DNA of 64,000 nucleotides from NAK82 sp036172345 (GCA_036172345.1 JASFBB010000180.1:13978-77977), one strand, 5' to 3'; shown: positions 17,075 through 25,464, numbered from the stretch's first letter. Translations and numbers: made by a program. Notes: generated by a model not told the origin, from the sequence alone.

Positions 17075-18232
17075 GTGATAACCTTTGAATTTGCGACAGC
17101 AGGGCGCATCCTCTTCGGACGGGGCACCTTTCGCCAGGCGGGCCCGATTGCGGCGGGGATGGGGCGGCATGCGCTGCTCGTCACCGGCCTGAGCGCCGCA
17201 CTCACCCATCCCCTGGTGGACTTGCTCCGGGAACACACGGTGACCGCTACCCTTTTCTCCGTATCGTACGAACCCACCACTGACCTGGTACTACAAGGTG
17301 TGCAGCGTGCCCGAGAGGCCGGTTGTGATCTGGTGATCGGCATCGGGGGCGGCAGCGCCATCGACGCCAGCAAGGCGATCGCCGCGCTGCTCACCAATCC
17401 AGGCGACCTGTTTGACTACCTGGAGGTCATCGGCAAGGGGCAGGCAATTCGTGAGCCGGCGGCGCCGTTGATCGCCATCGCCACCACAGCGGGCACAGGG
17501 GCGGAAGTGACGCGCAACGCGGTGCTCATCTCGCCACACCATCGTGTCAAGGTCAGCATGCGCAGCCCGCTGATGCTGCCGCGCGTGGCGATTGTGGATC
17601 CTGAGCTGACCTACAGCGTGCCGCCGGCCGTCACCGCCAGCACCGGCCTGGATGCCTTGACCCAGGTGTTGGAGCCGTATGTGTCCAGCCGTGCGAATGC
17701 GATGATTGACCCGCTGGTGCGCGACGGCATGGCACGCGCGGCACGCTCGCTGCGGCGTGCCTATGAACACGGAGACGATACCGATGCGCGCGAGGACATG
17801 GCGCTGGTCAGCTTGTTCGGGGGATTGGCGCTGGCGAACGCCGGTCTGGGCGCCGTCCACGGCTTTGCCGCGCCGTTGGGTGGGATGCTCCAGGCCCCCC
17901 ATGGCGCCATCTGTGCGCGCCTGTTGCCCTTTGTGATGGAGGTCAATATCCGCGCGCTGCGTGCCCGCCAGCCCGATCATTATGCCCTGCCCCGCTACGA
18001 CGAGATCGCGCGCATCCTGACCGGCAATTCCCAAGCGGTCGCTGCCGAGGGCATCGCCTGGGTGCACGAGTTGTGCCGGGCACTGCAGATCCAACCCCTC
18101 TCCGCCTATGGCCTGACTCAGGAGGACATCCCTAAGGTGGTGGAGCGCGGTGCTGCAGCGAGCAGCATGAAGGGCAATCCCATCCCCCTCACGCCTGAGG
18201 AGATGACGGAAATTCTGACACGCGCGTTGTGA
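17075..18232 (+). CDS. Iron-containing alcohol dehydrogenase
   Basis: 385 residues, group III ADH / maleylacetate reductase superfamily. The NAD(P)-binding GIGGGSAIDASKA and TTAGTGAEVTRNAV (~residues 88-150) are followed by the metal site: GLDALTQVLEPYVS (Asp), GAVHGFAAPLGG (His) and APHGAICARLLP (His). It would reduce aldehydes or ketones, or oxidise alcohols, with a divalent metal. I prefer GTG 17075 over ATG 17051, which overlaps the previous gene. Co-transcribed with the ABM protein, whose product could be its substrate (inference). Confidence 0.9.
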   Translation: MITFEFATAGRILFGRGTFRQAGPIAAGMGRHALLVTGLSAALTHPLVDLLREHTVTATLFSVSYEPTTDLVLQGVQRAREAGCDLVIGIGGGSAIDASKAIAALLTNPGDLFDYLEVIGKGQAIREPAAPLIAIATTAGTGAEVTRNAVLISPHHRVKVSMRSPLMLPRVAIVDPELTYSVPPAVTASTGLDALTQVLEPYVSSRANAMIDPLVRDGMARAARSLRRAYEHGDDTDAREDMALVSLFGGLALANAGLGAVHGFAAPLGGMLQAPHGAICARLLPFVMEVNIRALRARQPDHYALPRYDEIARILTGNSQAVAAEGIAWVHELCRALQIQPLSAYGLTQEDIPKVVERGAAASSMKGNPIPLTPEEMTEILTRAL

Positions 18233-18270
18233 CAGCGGGCCGGGGCGTGCGTATGTGGGTAAGCAGCGCA

Positions 18271-18309
18271 TGTAACCTCCCGCAAGTTTGGAACCCGCGG
18301 GAGGTTACA
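18271..18309. repeat. 13-bp perfect palindromic hairpin
   Basis: TGTAACCTCCCGC (18271-18283) pairs exactly with GCGGGAGGTTACA (18297-18309) across a 13-base loop. It sits 38 bases after the alcohol dehydrogenase stop and has no T-run, so it is either a factor-dependent terminator / 3' stabiliser or a copy of a dispersed palindromic repeat. Confidence 0.6.
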
Positions 18310-18483
18310 ACGCGGGGCTTGGCGGTCTCTAAGGCCGTGTATCTCTTCACCCCTGTCAAGATCCGCATATCGTGTCCCTGTGAGGCGAGGAGATGAAGGA
18401 GCGATGTTTTACTTTGAAGGACTTTCTTGCGTTATTGTACATGTTTATACTACTAAACTCACAGGGAAGAGATGTCCGTCCCA

Positions 18484-18524
18484 AAAATTGGCAGATCGGG
18501 TGAGACCGCCTCATCCGATCTGCC
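18484..18524 (-). terminator. Rho-independent terminator downstream of moeA
   Basis: GGCAGATCGG (18490-18499) and CCGATCTGCC (18515-18524) form a perfect 10-bp stem that extends inward by TGAG/CTCA. On the minus strand it is followed by AATTTTTGG, giving a short T-run. It is 134 bases past the moeA stop. Confidence 0.6.
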
Positions 18525-18657
18525 GTTGTGTCATATCCGGCGACTCCAGTCCCCAAGCCAGTGAGCGGTCGCCTGAACTCACCGCAATTTAATATTACCA
18601 TATTTCATCTGAAAAAGCAATATATAAAATGATAACTTTTGCCTCAGGTCGTGCGGC

Positions 18658-19929
18658 TTAAAACACCCCTTCGGGCCAGTCGAGCATCCACACCTCGACG
18701 GTGCTGCCCGCCGGCAAGAGGGTGACGTCCTCGGGCACGACCACCAACCCGTTCGCCCACACGAGCGATGAGAGGATGCCGGAGCCCTGTACCTGCACGC
18801 CGCTGCCGCGCGTGGTGACGTGATAGCCGTCTGTTTCGCGGCGCACTCGCGCACGCATAAAATGGCGCCGTCCGCTATTGCACACGTTCTCGTCCAGAAT
18901 CGCCATGACCGACGGTTTGCGCCAGTCCGTGCGACCGCCCAACTTGAGGATGGCTGGCCGCGCAAACACCTCGAATGCCACCACCGCCGCGACCGGGTTG
19001 CCTGGCAGACCCAACAACGGCACACCACGCACATGCCCGAACGCCAGCGGCTTGCCCGGCTTGATAGCCACCTGCCAGAAGATCATCTCGCCTTCGGCGG
19101 CAAGCACGTGCTTCACCACGTCGAAATCGCCCACCGAGACCCCTGCCGAGGTGAGAAATAGGTCGGCTCCCTGATCCAGTCCGGCGTGGATCTTCTCGGT
19201 CAGCGACTCGGGTGTGTCGCGGGCGATGCCCAGTGGCAGCGGGATGCCGCCATAGCGGCGTACCAACGCGATGGACGTGTACTCGTTCGAGTTGCGGATC
19301 TTGCCGGGTGTCACCGGTTCGTTCACGTCCACCAGCTCATCTCCGGTGGCCAGGATGGCAACGCGCGGGCGGCGAAACACACGCACCCTCGGATATCCCA
19401 TCGCCGCCAGCACACCGATGTCCGCCGGTCGCAGCACATGCCCCGCGCTGAGCACCACCTGCCCTTGGCGGATATCTTCGCCGGCCAGGCGCACATTGTC
19501 GCCGCTCTGGACTGCGGCGTAGATGCGCACTTGCGCGCGCCCTTGGTCCGTGTCCTCAAAGGGCACCACCGCGTCGCTCCCTCTCGGCATGGGTGCGCCG
19601 GTCATGATGCGCATCGTTGTGCCGGCAACGACTTCCCCTTGGGGTATGCTCCCCGCCGCCACCTCGCCGATCACGCGCAGCATCGCCGGAGCGGCACGGC
19701 TGGCGCCCGCCACGTCCTCGGCGCGCACCGCATAGCCGTCCATCGCGGCGTTGACAAAGGGGGGAATATCAATCGGTGAAATGACATCCTCGATCAACAC
19801 CCGATCCAGCGCCTCGGTGATGGGCACCGTCTCGCTGTCGAGCGGAGAGATACAGCGCAGGATGTGTTCCAGCGCCTGATCGACGCTGATATGCTGGACG
19901 GGCAGTGTGTTATCCAAGCATGGGCACAT
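18658..19929 (-). CDS. moeA: Molybdopterin molybdenumtransferase MoeA
   Basis: 423 residues. It inserts molybdate into adenylated molybdopterin, the last step of Mo cofactor synthesis. PPFVNAAMDGYAVRAEDV (~residue 55), GAPMPRGSDAVVPFED and the MoCF domain (VAILATGDELVD, TSAGVSVGDFDVVKHVL, LLGLPGNPVAAVVAFE) are intact. ATG 19929 gives a normal N-terminus and overlaps the Memo-family gene by 20 bases. The cofactor would serve the molybdenum hydroxylase encoded at 34-39 kb; no other moa/mob genes lie in this window. Confidence 0.94.
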   Translation of the reverse strand: MCPCLDNTLPVQHISVDQALEHILRCISPLDSETVPITEALDRVLIEDVISPIDIPPFVNAAMDGYAVRAEDVAGASRAAPAMLRVIGEVAAGSIPQGEVVAGTTMRIMTGAPMPRGSDAVVPFEDTDQGRAQVRIYAAVQSGDNVRLAGEDIRQGQVVLSAGHVLRPADIGVLAAMGYPRVRVFRRPRVAILATGDELVDVNEPVTPGKIRNSNEYTSIALVRRYGGIPLPLGIARDTPESLTEKIHAGLDQGADLFLTSAGVSVGDFDVVKHVLAAEGEMIFWQVAIKPGKPLAFGHVRGVPLLGLPGNPVAAVVAFEVFARPAILKLGGRTDWRKPSVMAILDENVCNSGRRHFMRARVRRETDGYHVTTRGSGVQVQGSGILSSLVWANGLVVVPEDVTLLPAGSTVEVWMLDWPEGVF

Positions 19930-21160
19930 TGTGAAACACCACTCCGCAGATGGATACGAAAGATGTGTTCTGTGCATCCGCCGGGCAGCGCTCATACCCT
20001 GTGAGGACGCCGACACTGCCTTCGGCCAGCATGCGCAGGGTCATATAAATAGGAGGCACACCGCAGATGTTACGCCGATTGCCCTCGCGCGCGACCATCT
20101 GATAAAATGCCTCGGCATCGGCGCGCAGAATCGTTTGGATGAGCATTTCGTCCGCGGCTTGCAGGCGTAGGTAGCGCACGTAGTCCACTGGGAAAGGGTC
20201 TCCGAAAGCGGGTCCAACATGTGCCAAATCCGCCGCCGCGGCGACCAATGCACGGCGGCCCGCTATCGTGGCGCGCAGTGCTTCCAGAGCGGCGTTCAGG
20301 GTGGCATCCTCCGCCGGTGAACGCCCTTCCTCGATGAAGTGTTGAAACGAGCCACACAGGATGGGCACCAATGCACATGGTTCACCGCCGCGCATATGAT
20401 GTAGCCAGACCGTTGCCAGTTCGATCGAGTGTTCACCACGGTGGTTGATCTCCTCGCAGAAGGCCGTTTCCTCTCCGATCGCCGCTGCCACTGCCTCCAC
20501 CACCTCGCGTGCTGTCGGCAACACGCCATAGGGTGTGGCATAGTTTTGTCGCGTTGGCGTGATCAAGCTGCGATAGCCGTTATGGTCAGTGCCGAAGAGG
20601 ATCACCAACTCAGCCGCGCGCACCGCCGCTGCCGCGGCACGCCACACTTGCGCATACGTCGGCCCGCCGCGCTGATAATCAATGTGGGGGCTGATCAGGC
20701 CGACGACGGTGCCGCTTGTGGCGGTGGACGTGCTGTCTCCCCCTATCGCCGCCAGATAACCGTCCAGCAGGCGGCGCAACTCGCTCGGTTCGGCAGGGTA
20801 GCCATCCCCTGCCAGTGCCATCTCGCGCGCCGGCGCGGTGCGATAGCGCTGCACGGCCTGACGATAGGAGTGTGCATAGCGTTCGTTGTCCAACAACAAG
20901 GCGTTGTCGAGGTGCTCGAGCAGCTGCTGGATGATCTCTTGGGGCACATCCAGACCGGTGCGCACAAGCAGGGCAGCGCGCAATTCGTCCACCGCACGCG
21001 AGCCGTCCAACATAGCGAGCAGGGGCGCCAACGCTTGCGACACGACGATGGTAAGGTCGCTCAACCGCAGCGGATCGCGCACCAGCAACAGGGAACGCCC
21101 TCCATCCTGAAAGGGTCGCACATCCACGGCGCGTAACTTCGGTCTCAGTGTGTCGCTCAT
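19910..21160 (-). CDS. amrB: Memo-family protein (AmmeMemoRadiSam system protein B) with N-terminal extension
   Basis: 416 residues. Residues ~150-416 are the Memo fold, related to nonheme-iron class III dioxygenases: SPHIDYQRGGPTYA, ILFGTDHNGY, CEEINHRGEHSIELATVWL and AAADLAHVGPAFGDP carry the putative metal-binding His residues. The first ~120 residues are an extra helical domain (AVDVRPFQDGGRSLLLVRDP, LLAMLDGSRAVDELRAAL) resembling peptide-recognition domains of the PqqD type. Bacterial Memo proteins usually accompany an AMMECR1 protein and a radical SAM enzyme, but neither is next door here. The function is unknown. Translation is coupled to moeA. Confidence 0.82.
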   Translation of the reverse strand: MSDTLRPKLRAVDVRPFQDGGRSLLLVRDPLRLSDLTIVVSQALAPLLAMLDGSRAVDELRAALLVRTGLDVPQEIIQQLLEHLDNALLLDNERYAHSYRQAVQRYRTAPAREMALAGDGYPAEPSELRRLLDGYLAAIGGDSTSTATSGTVVGLISPHIDYQRGGPTYAQVWRAAAAAVRAAELVILFGTDHNGYRSLITPTRQNYATPYGVLPTAREVVEAVAAAIGEETAFCEEINHRGEHSIELATVWLHHMRGGEPCALVPILCGSFQHFIEEGRSPAEDATLNAALEALRATIAGRRALVAAAADLAHVGPAFGDPFPVDYVRYLRLQAADEMLIQTILRADAEAFYQMVAREGNRRNICGVPPIYMTLRMLAEGSVGVLTGYERCPADAQNTSFVSICGVVFHNVPMLG

Positions 21161-21186
21161 GGTTATGTCACATCACCATTTGGAGA

Positions 21187-22434
21187 TCAGATGGTCTGGC
21201 CCGACTCGATGCTCAGCGTGGGGAAGTCCGTCTCGCGTCGGAAAGGCTGCACCACCACATTGCGCCCCAAACGGATGCCAGGTGGCAGATGGACGCCCTT
21301 GCCGATGACGGTCAACCCGGTGTTCAAGACATGGGGCAGTGCCTGGTTGGGTGTGTTGTCGTCTCCATCACCGATTACAGCGCCTTCGGGGATGTGCACC
21401 TCCTTGTCGATGATGGCGCGATCGATGACGGCACCCGGTCCTACCCAGGTGTCGTTCATGATGATCGAGTCGCGCACGGTGGCGCCTTCGGAAATGTACA
21501 CCCCGGGCGAGATGACGGAGCGCTCCACGACACCCTCCACGATGCACCCGTTGGAGAGCAGGTTGCCGCCCACCTGGGCGCGTGGGCCGATCTTGGCAGG
21601 CGGGCGTTCCTCGCTGCGCGTGTGGATCACCCAATCCGGATCGTAGAGGTCGAGCGCGGGACTTTCACCCAAGAGGGCCATGTTCGCCTCCCAGTAGGCC
21701 TGCAGCGTGCCGATGTCGGCCCAGTACCCCTCAAACGGATAGGCGAACACGCGGTGCGTCTTGACGAGGGCCGGCAACACATCCCGCCCGAAGTCCAGGC
21801 GCGCGCTGCCCTCGTCTCCGGTCAGGCAGTCCACCAAGATGGGATAGCGGAAGACGTAGATGCCCATCGAGGCGAGGTTGGAGATCGGACGGCGCGGTTT
21901 CTCCTCGAAATAGACTATGCGATCCTCGGCGTCCAGCGTGACGATGCCAAAACGGTAGGCCTCAAACGGACTGACGCGGCGCACTGCGATCGTCACATCC
22001 GCCTTGTGTTCTTCGTGAAAGCGCAGCATGGGGCGATAGTCCATCTTATAGACGTGATCGCCTGCCAGGATGAGCACAGTGTCCACGCGCTGCTCTTCGA
22101 TGAAGTCGAGGTGATAGCGCACCGCATCGGCAGTGCCGCGTTGCCAGCTCGCTTGACCGCCGCGCGAGACGTAGGGTTGTAGCAGACGTACACCCCCCTG
22201 GGAGCGGTCGAGATCCCACGGCTTGCCCACGCCCACATGCTCATTGAGTGAACGCGGCATGTACTGGGTGAGCAGTGCCACGTTGAAAATGTCCGAATTG
22301 ACGCAGTTGGACAGGGCAAAGTCGATGATGCGATACTTGCCGCCAAATGGGATCGCTGGCTCGGAGCGCGTGGCTGTCAACACGCTCAGCGCTTCGCTGG
22401 CACCACCTGCCATAATCATCGCCAAGACCTTCAT
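21187..22434 (-). CDS. glgC: Glucose-1-phosphate adenylyltransferase
   Basis: 415 residues. It makes ADP-glucose for glycogen. The nucleotide-binding start AMIMAGGASEALSVLTATR is a slightly altered form of the usual GGxGxRL loop, followed by KPWDLDRSQGG, GTADAVRYHLDFI, ILAGDHVYKMDY and the C-terminal hexapeptide helix (ISEGATVRDSIIM). The 26-base gap to the Memo gene suggests co-transcription with moeA. A clear promoter lies upstream at 22487-22516. The replacement of the Arg-rich loop (Glu-Ala in place of Gly-Thr/Lys-Arg) deserves a look. Confidence 0.93.
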   Translation of the reverse strand: MKVLAMIMAGGASEALSVLTATRSEPAIPFGGKYRIIDFALSNCVNSDIFNVALLTQYMPRSLNEHVGVGKPWDLDRSQGGVRLLQPYVSRGGQASWQRGTADAVRYHLDFIEEQRVDTVLILAGDHVYKMDYRPMLRFHEEHKADVTIAVRRVSPFEAYRFGIVTLDAEDRIVYFEEKPRRPISNLASMGIYVFRYPILVDCLTGDEGSARLDFGRDVLPALVKTHRVFAYPFEGYWADIGTLQAYWEANMALLGESPALDLYDPDWVIHTRSEERPPAKIGPRAQVGGNLLSNGCIVEGVVERSVISPGVYISEGATVRDSIIMNDTWVGPGAVIDRAIIDKEVHIPEGAVIGDGDDNTPNQALPHVLNTGLTVIGKGVHLPPGIRLGRNVVVQPFRRETDFPTLSIESGQTI

Positions 22435-22759
22435 CCTCTCCTCCTAATGCCTCTCTCGGGGAGAACAAGCCGATAGGTACGCCTTCAGTATAGCATGCCG
22501 TCGCACTGAGCGACAACTGAGGAAAGTTTTTTTGCTCGCTCTCCTACGAAGAGGTGCAGACAATAGTGCGGGCTAGCGGCTTCGCTCCGCGCAGAAAAGT
22601 CGCCGATGCGTTATGGACCAATCTGCTCGGTGGCAAATATGGGTGGGATATGGTAGAAATAGTGTGCTCGATTGAAAGAGCCATTACGCTTGATCGGCAA
22701 CTCGACAAGACGTTTCCGGCGAAAAGTGTCCACAACAGAAAGGCAGAATTCCTAGGAGA
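22435..22759. other. Divergent spacer glgC / Nudix
   Basis: 325 bases holding the glgC promoter. A plus-strand frame of 80 codons (22554-22796) runs through it but overlaps the Nudix start and has no recognisable domain. No promoter with clear boxes was found for the Nudix gene. Confidence 0.5.
22487..22516 (-). promoter_or_regulatory. Promoter of glgC
   Basis: On the minus strand TTGTCG (22516-22511), 18 bases, then TATACT (22492-22487) preceded by TGC, an extended -10. It lies 53 bases before the glgC ATG, which has an AGGAGGAGAGG ribosome site. Confidence 0.6.
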
Positions 22760-23386
22760 ATGGACCCCCGTGTATTGGATTGGGCTATGCGCCTGAATGC
22801 CCTGGCGCAGAACGGATTGGTCTTCGCTGCTAATCCCTATGATATTGAACGATACCGAGCGATCCAGGGGATCGCGCACGAGATGTTGGCTGGGGCCGTT
22901 AACATGACAGTGGAGCAGGTGTCTGCTCTGTTCCAGCATGAACCCGGCTATGTCACCCCGAAAATTGATGTGCGCGGAGTGGTATTTCGCGGTGACGCCA
23001 TGTTGTTCGTGCGCGAACGCGCCGATCACAACCGGTGGACGTTGCCCGGCGGCTGGGCAGATGTCGGTGACACGCCCAGCCAGAGTGTGGAGCGGGAGAT
23101 CTTTGAAGAATCCGGCTATCGCACCCGCGCGGTAAAGGTATTGGCCCTCTATGATCGCCGGAAGCACGGGCACGCGCCTCCCAGCCCGTTCCACATCTAC
23201 AAGATTTTCTTCCGATGTGAGCTGCTCGGAGGGGAGGCTGTTGATAGTATCGAGACCAGTGAGGCCGCTTTCTTCCGCGAGGACGAGATCCCCGCCGATC
23301 TTTCTCTGAGTCGAGTCACCCCGTCACAGGTGGCGCGCATGTTCGAACACTATCGCCACCCCGATCTGCCGACCGACTTCGACTGA
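22760..23386 (+). CDS. NUDIX hydrolase with N-terminal Nudix_N domain (ADP-ribose pyrophosphatase-like)
   Basis: 208 residues. The first ~60 residues (DWAMRLNALAQNGLVFA, PYDIERYRAIQGIAHEML) are the helical Nudix_N domain. The Nudix box follows at ~95: GGWADVGDTPSQSVEREIFE then ESGY, with the catalytic REIFEE intact and Asp in place of the first box Glu. Relatives hydrolyse ADP-ribose or CDP-choline-type substrates. The AGGAG almost touches the ATG, so translation may be weak, but the N-terminus matches the family. Confidence 0.88.
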   Translation: MDPRVLDWAMRLNALAQNGLVFAANPYDIERYRAIQGIAHEMLAGAVNMTVEQVSALFQHEPGYVTPKIDVRGVVFRGDAMLFVRERADHNRWTLPGGWADVGDTPSQSVEREIFEESGYRTRAVKVLALYDRRKHGHAPPSPFHIYKIFFRCELLGGEAVDSIETSEAAFFREDEIPADLSLSRVTPSQVARMFEHYRHPDLPTDFD

Positions 23387-23468
23387 CCGCGTATCTCCGT
23401 GGAGCGCGCTCTCGTTACGGCGATGAAAAAAGGATTCTGCCGAGCAGCTCTCTACAGTAGGGCAAAGA

Positions 23469-23498
23469 TTGTCCGATTTCTCGAAGAAAGAGTATCAT
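23469..23498 (+). promoter_or_regulatory. Candidate promoter for the ferritin-like gene
   Basis: TTGTCC (23469-23474), 18 bases, TATCAT (23493-23498), about 50 bases before the GTG start. Confidence 0.4.
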
Positions 23499-23549
23499 AA
23501 GGACATCTCATGCATTCAGAACACTATAGAGAGAAAGGAGATATCATCT

Positions 23550-24005
23550 GTGGAAGATCTGAGAACCGTCGAGGGTATTCTGGACTTTGCCATCCGTGGC
23601 GAGGAAGAGTCGATCCAATTCTACACCGACCTGGCCAAGAAGACCGTCCGTCCTGGGATGGAGCACATCTTCCTCCAGTTTGCCGATGAGGAACGCGGGC
23701 ACAAGGCCAAGCTGTTGGCAGTCAAGGCGGGCAAGCAATTACAACCAGCTGCTTCTAGGCTTGCCGATTTACGCATCACGGATTTCTTGGTCGATGTGAC
23801 ACCCGGCCCTGATTTGGATTATCAAGGTGCGCTCATCGTGGCGATGAAGAAGGAAAAGGCTGCCTTCGCCCTATACAATCAGCTGGCCGAGCTGGCTCCA
23901 GAGCCAAGCTTGCGGGATCTGTTGCTTGCCCTGGCCCAGGAAGAGGCCAAGCACAAGCTGCGGTTTGAGATAGAGTATGACCATGTGGTGCTGAAGGACA
24001 ATTGA
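23550..24005 (+). CDS. Ferritin-like / rubrerythrin-type diiron protein
   Basis: 151 residues from GTG 23550, which has AGGAGA eight bases upstream; the longer frame to 23469 runs over the promoter. Two helix pairs carry diiron ligands: RGEEESIQFYTDL with DEERGHKAKL, and KKEKAAFALYNQLA with AQEEAKHKLRFEIEYD. No C-terminal rubredoxin domain is present. Such short rubrerythrins remove peroxide or hold iron in anaerobes. The next gene, a two-CxxC disulfide protein, lies 66 bases downstream and fits an oxidative-stress pair. Confidence 0.87.
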   Translation: MEDLRTVEGILDFAIRGEEESIQFYTDLAKKTVRPGMEHIFLQFADEERGHKAKLLAVKAGKQLQPAASRLADLRITDFLVDVTPGPDLDYQGALIVAMKKEKAAFALYNQLAELAPEPSLRDLLLALAQEEAKHKLRFEIEYDHVVLKDN

Positions 24006-24071
24006 CCCTTGTGCGGTATGTGCTTCGCTTATTCGGTGGTCTGAGAGATCTCTCGAATGAGGTGTGTGCCT

Positions 24072-24728
24072 ATGGGATTGTTGAAGGAACAGGATAAGAG
24101 TGTGCTTCGCCAGGCGTTTCAAGCGTTGCAGCAGCCGGTCAAGCTGGTCGTTTTCACCCAGCCGATGGAATGCATGTACTGCCGCGAGACGCGCGAAATT
24201 GCCGAAGAGGTCGCGGAGCTTTCGGACAAGATCTCGCTGGAAGTATTTGACTTCATCCAAGATCGCGAGGCGGTTGATCGCTATACGATTCGGCGCATCC
24301 CGGCCATCGTGGTGATGCGCGGCGGGGATCAGCCCAAGGATTTCGGCATCCGCTTCTATGGCATCCCGGCCGGTTATGAGTTCACCCCTTTTATAGAGGA
24401 TATCCTCATGGTATCGCGCGGGGACTCTGGCCTCAGCGAGGCGGGTCGGGCGCTGCTGGCGGAACTGACCAAGCCCTTGCACATCCAGGTGTTTGTGGCG
24501 CCTACCTGTCCGTATTGTCCCCAGGCGGTGCGCCTGGCCCATCAGATGGCGTTGCAAAGCGACCTAGTGCAGGCAGATATGATCGAAATCACCGAGTTTC
24601 CCCACCTGGCGCTCTTCTATCAGGTGCAAGGCGTGCCGCGCACGGTGATCAATGACAGGATCAAGGTCGAGGGGGCTGTTCCAGAAGCTGCTATGCTGGA
24701 GTGGATCAGGGAAGCGATGCGCTCATAG
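24072..24728 (+). CDS. Protein disulfide oxidoreductase with two thioredoxin folds (PDO/glutaredoxin-like)
   Basis: 218 residues made of two thioredoxin-fold halves. The first has CMYC (~residue 34) after VVFTQPME; the second has CPYC (~150) after IQVFVAPT. cis-Pro segments RRIPAIVV and QGVPRTVIN are present. This is the PDO family of thermophiles, used for reduction, oxidation or isomerisation of cytosolic disulfides; no signal peptide is present. ATG 24072 was preferred to 24057 because GAGGTG precedes it. Confidence 0.87.
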   Translation: MGLLKEQDKSVLRQAFQALQQPVKLVVFTQPMECMYCRETREIAEEVAELSDKISLEVFDFIQDREAVDRYTIRRIPAIVVMRGGDQPKDFGIRFYGIPAGYEFTPFIEDILMVSRGDSGLSEAGRALLAELTKPLHIQVFVAPTCPYCPQAVRLAHQMALQSDLVQADMIEITEFPHLALFYQVQGVPRTVINDRIKVEGAVPEAAMLEWIREAMRS

Positions 24729-24734
24729 TGCGCT

Positions 24735-24890
24735 GTGGGGTTCGGAGACGGTCAGCGGTGGATGACGGTTTCCATCGGAAACCATCGCTTTGCAGCGGGC
24801 GAGCACAAGCGCATCGTGGTCAAGATCGTGAACGACCGGGGGATCGAGGGCCTGAAGGCAAGGGACCTTCAGGGTGAGGTCGTTTGGCAT
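24735..24890 (+). pseudogene. Possible remnant of a DNA methyltransferase C-terminus
   Basis: The plus strand reads RWMTVSIGNHRF, then GEHKRIVVKIVNDRGIEGLK, before losing sense. The DRGIE-SLK type ending resembles tails of adenine-specific DNA methyltransferases and helicases of restriction systems. It has no start of its own and lies directly before a clear restriction-helicase remnant. The family assignment is from memory of the motif and is tentative. Confidence 0.35.
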
Positions 24891-24960
24891 CGAAATGCTC
24901 TATCTGTCCAAACGTGTGCCTGCTAATCGGTGCCCCAGGCGGACTGAGGAAATACGGGTA

Positions 24961-25180
24961 TGGCCCGCACCCCCATTGACCACTTGATCATCAACTCGCT
25001 TTATGAAGAGCCGGCGTGCCACTGGCGCTACGTGCACCTTTGATTAGGTGGAAGGCCGCTGCACGACGGGCTACGTGGTGGTTACGCCTGGTTCAAAGCC
25101 CTTTGACGACCCCGGCATCTTCGTCGAGATTCCGCTGGTCAATTAGATCCGCCCGCGTGTCAAGGCCTGGCGCGGGCGTT
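24961..25180 (+). pseudogene. N-terminal fragment of a restriction-type DEAD/DEAH helicase (BPTD_3080-like family)
   Basis: From ATG 24961 the frame reads ARTPIDHLIINSLYEEPACH and WRY, then breaks. The homologous text continues one frame over as VEGRCTTGYVVVTPGSKPFD, DPGIFVEIPLVN, a stop, and IRPRVKAWR. Two in-frame stops (after TFD and after LVN), a small deletion and loss of everything beyond ~70 residues make it dead. The conserved pattern INSxYEEPxxHW...FDDPGIFVEIPLVNxIRPRVKxWR is that of large helicase/endonuclease proteins of type III-like restriction systems. Confidence 0.7.
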
Positions 25181-25464
25181 TCTCGTCGCGGGTCTGGAAG
25201 GCGGGCGCCCAGCTCGCCGCCCAACACGCCGCTGTAGCTGCCAGCGCATCGTTCGCTCTGTGCTGCGGCTCGCGCGCGTGCCGTTAGCCAGCGCCCAAAA
25301 CGCCGCTCAATCGCACAGAGCGGGCGCATGGCAGGGGAAGACTGCCGTTCACGCCGCTGCAGGCCACTGCGGGCAATGGCACAGCAGGGCGGGAACCCCA
25401 TCATGTGAAACCACTTGGGCAGCGTGACACTCGGCGTAACCCCCTGATTTCTTGAGATCTCTGT

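Larger units (their letters stand above)
18233..18657. other. Convergent intergenic region ADH / moeA
   Basis: 425 bases between convergent genes. It carries the 13-bp hairpin at 18271 and a terminator-like hairpin for moeA at 18484-18524. The right part (18590-18650) is AT-rich. The short reading frames in both strands lack any coding character. Confidence 0.6.
24729..25464. other. Gene-scar region
   Basis: 736 bases with no intact gene. It holds the two remnants at 24735 and 24961. To their right is non-coding sequence with a 10-bp inverted repeat (CGCTCTGTGC 25254-25263, GCACAGAGCG 25313-25322). No complete insertion sequence or transposase remnant was recognised. Confidence 0.65.

Noticed and set aside
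22554..22796. 80-codon plus-strand frame in the glgC-Nudix spacer
   Set aside because: No ribosome site, no domain, and it overlaps the Nudix start in another frame.
25254..25322. Insertion sequence ends
   Set aside because: A 10-bp inverted repeat 49 bases apart encloses no transposase and no target duplication was seen.
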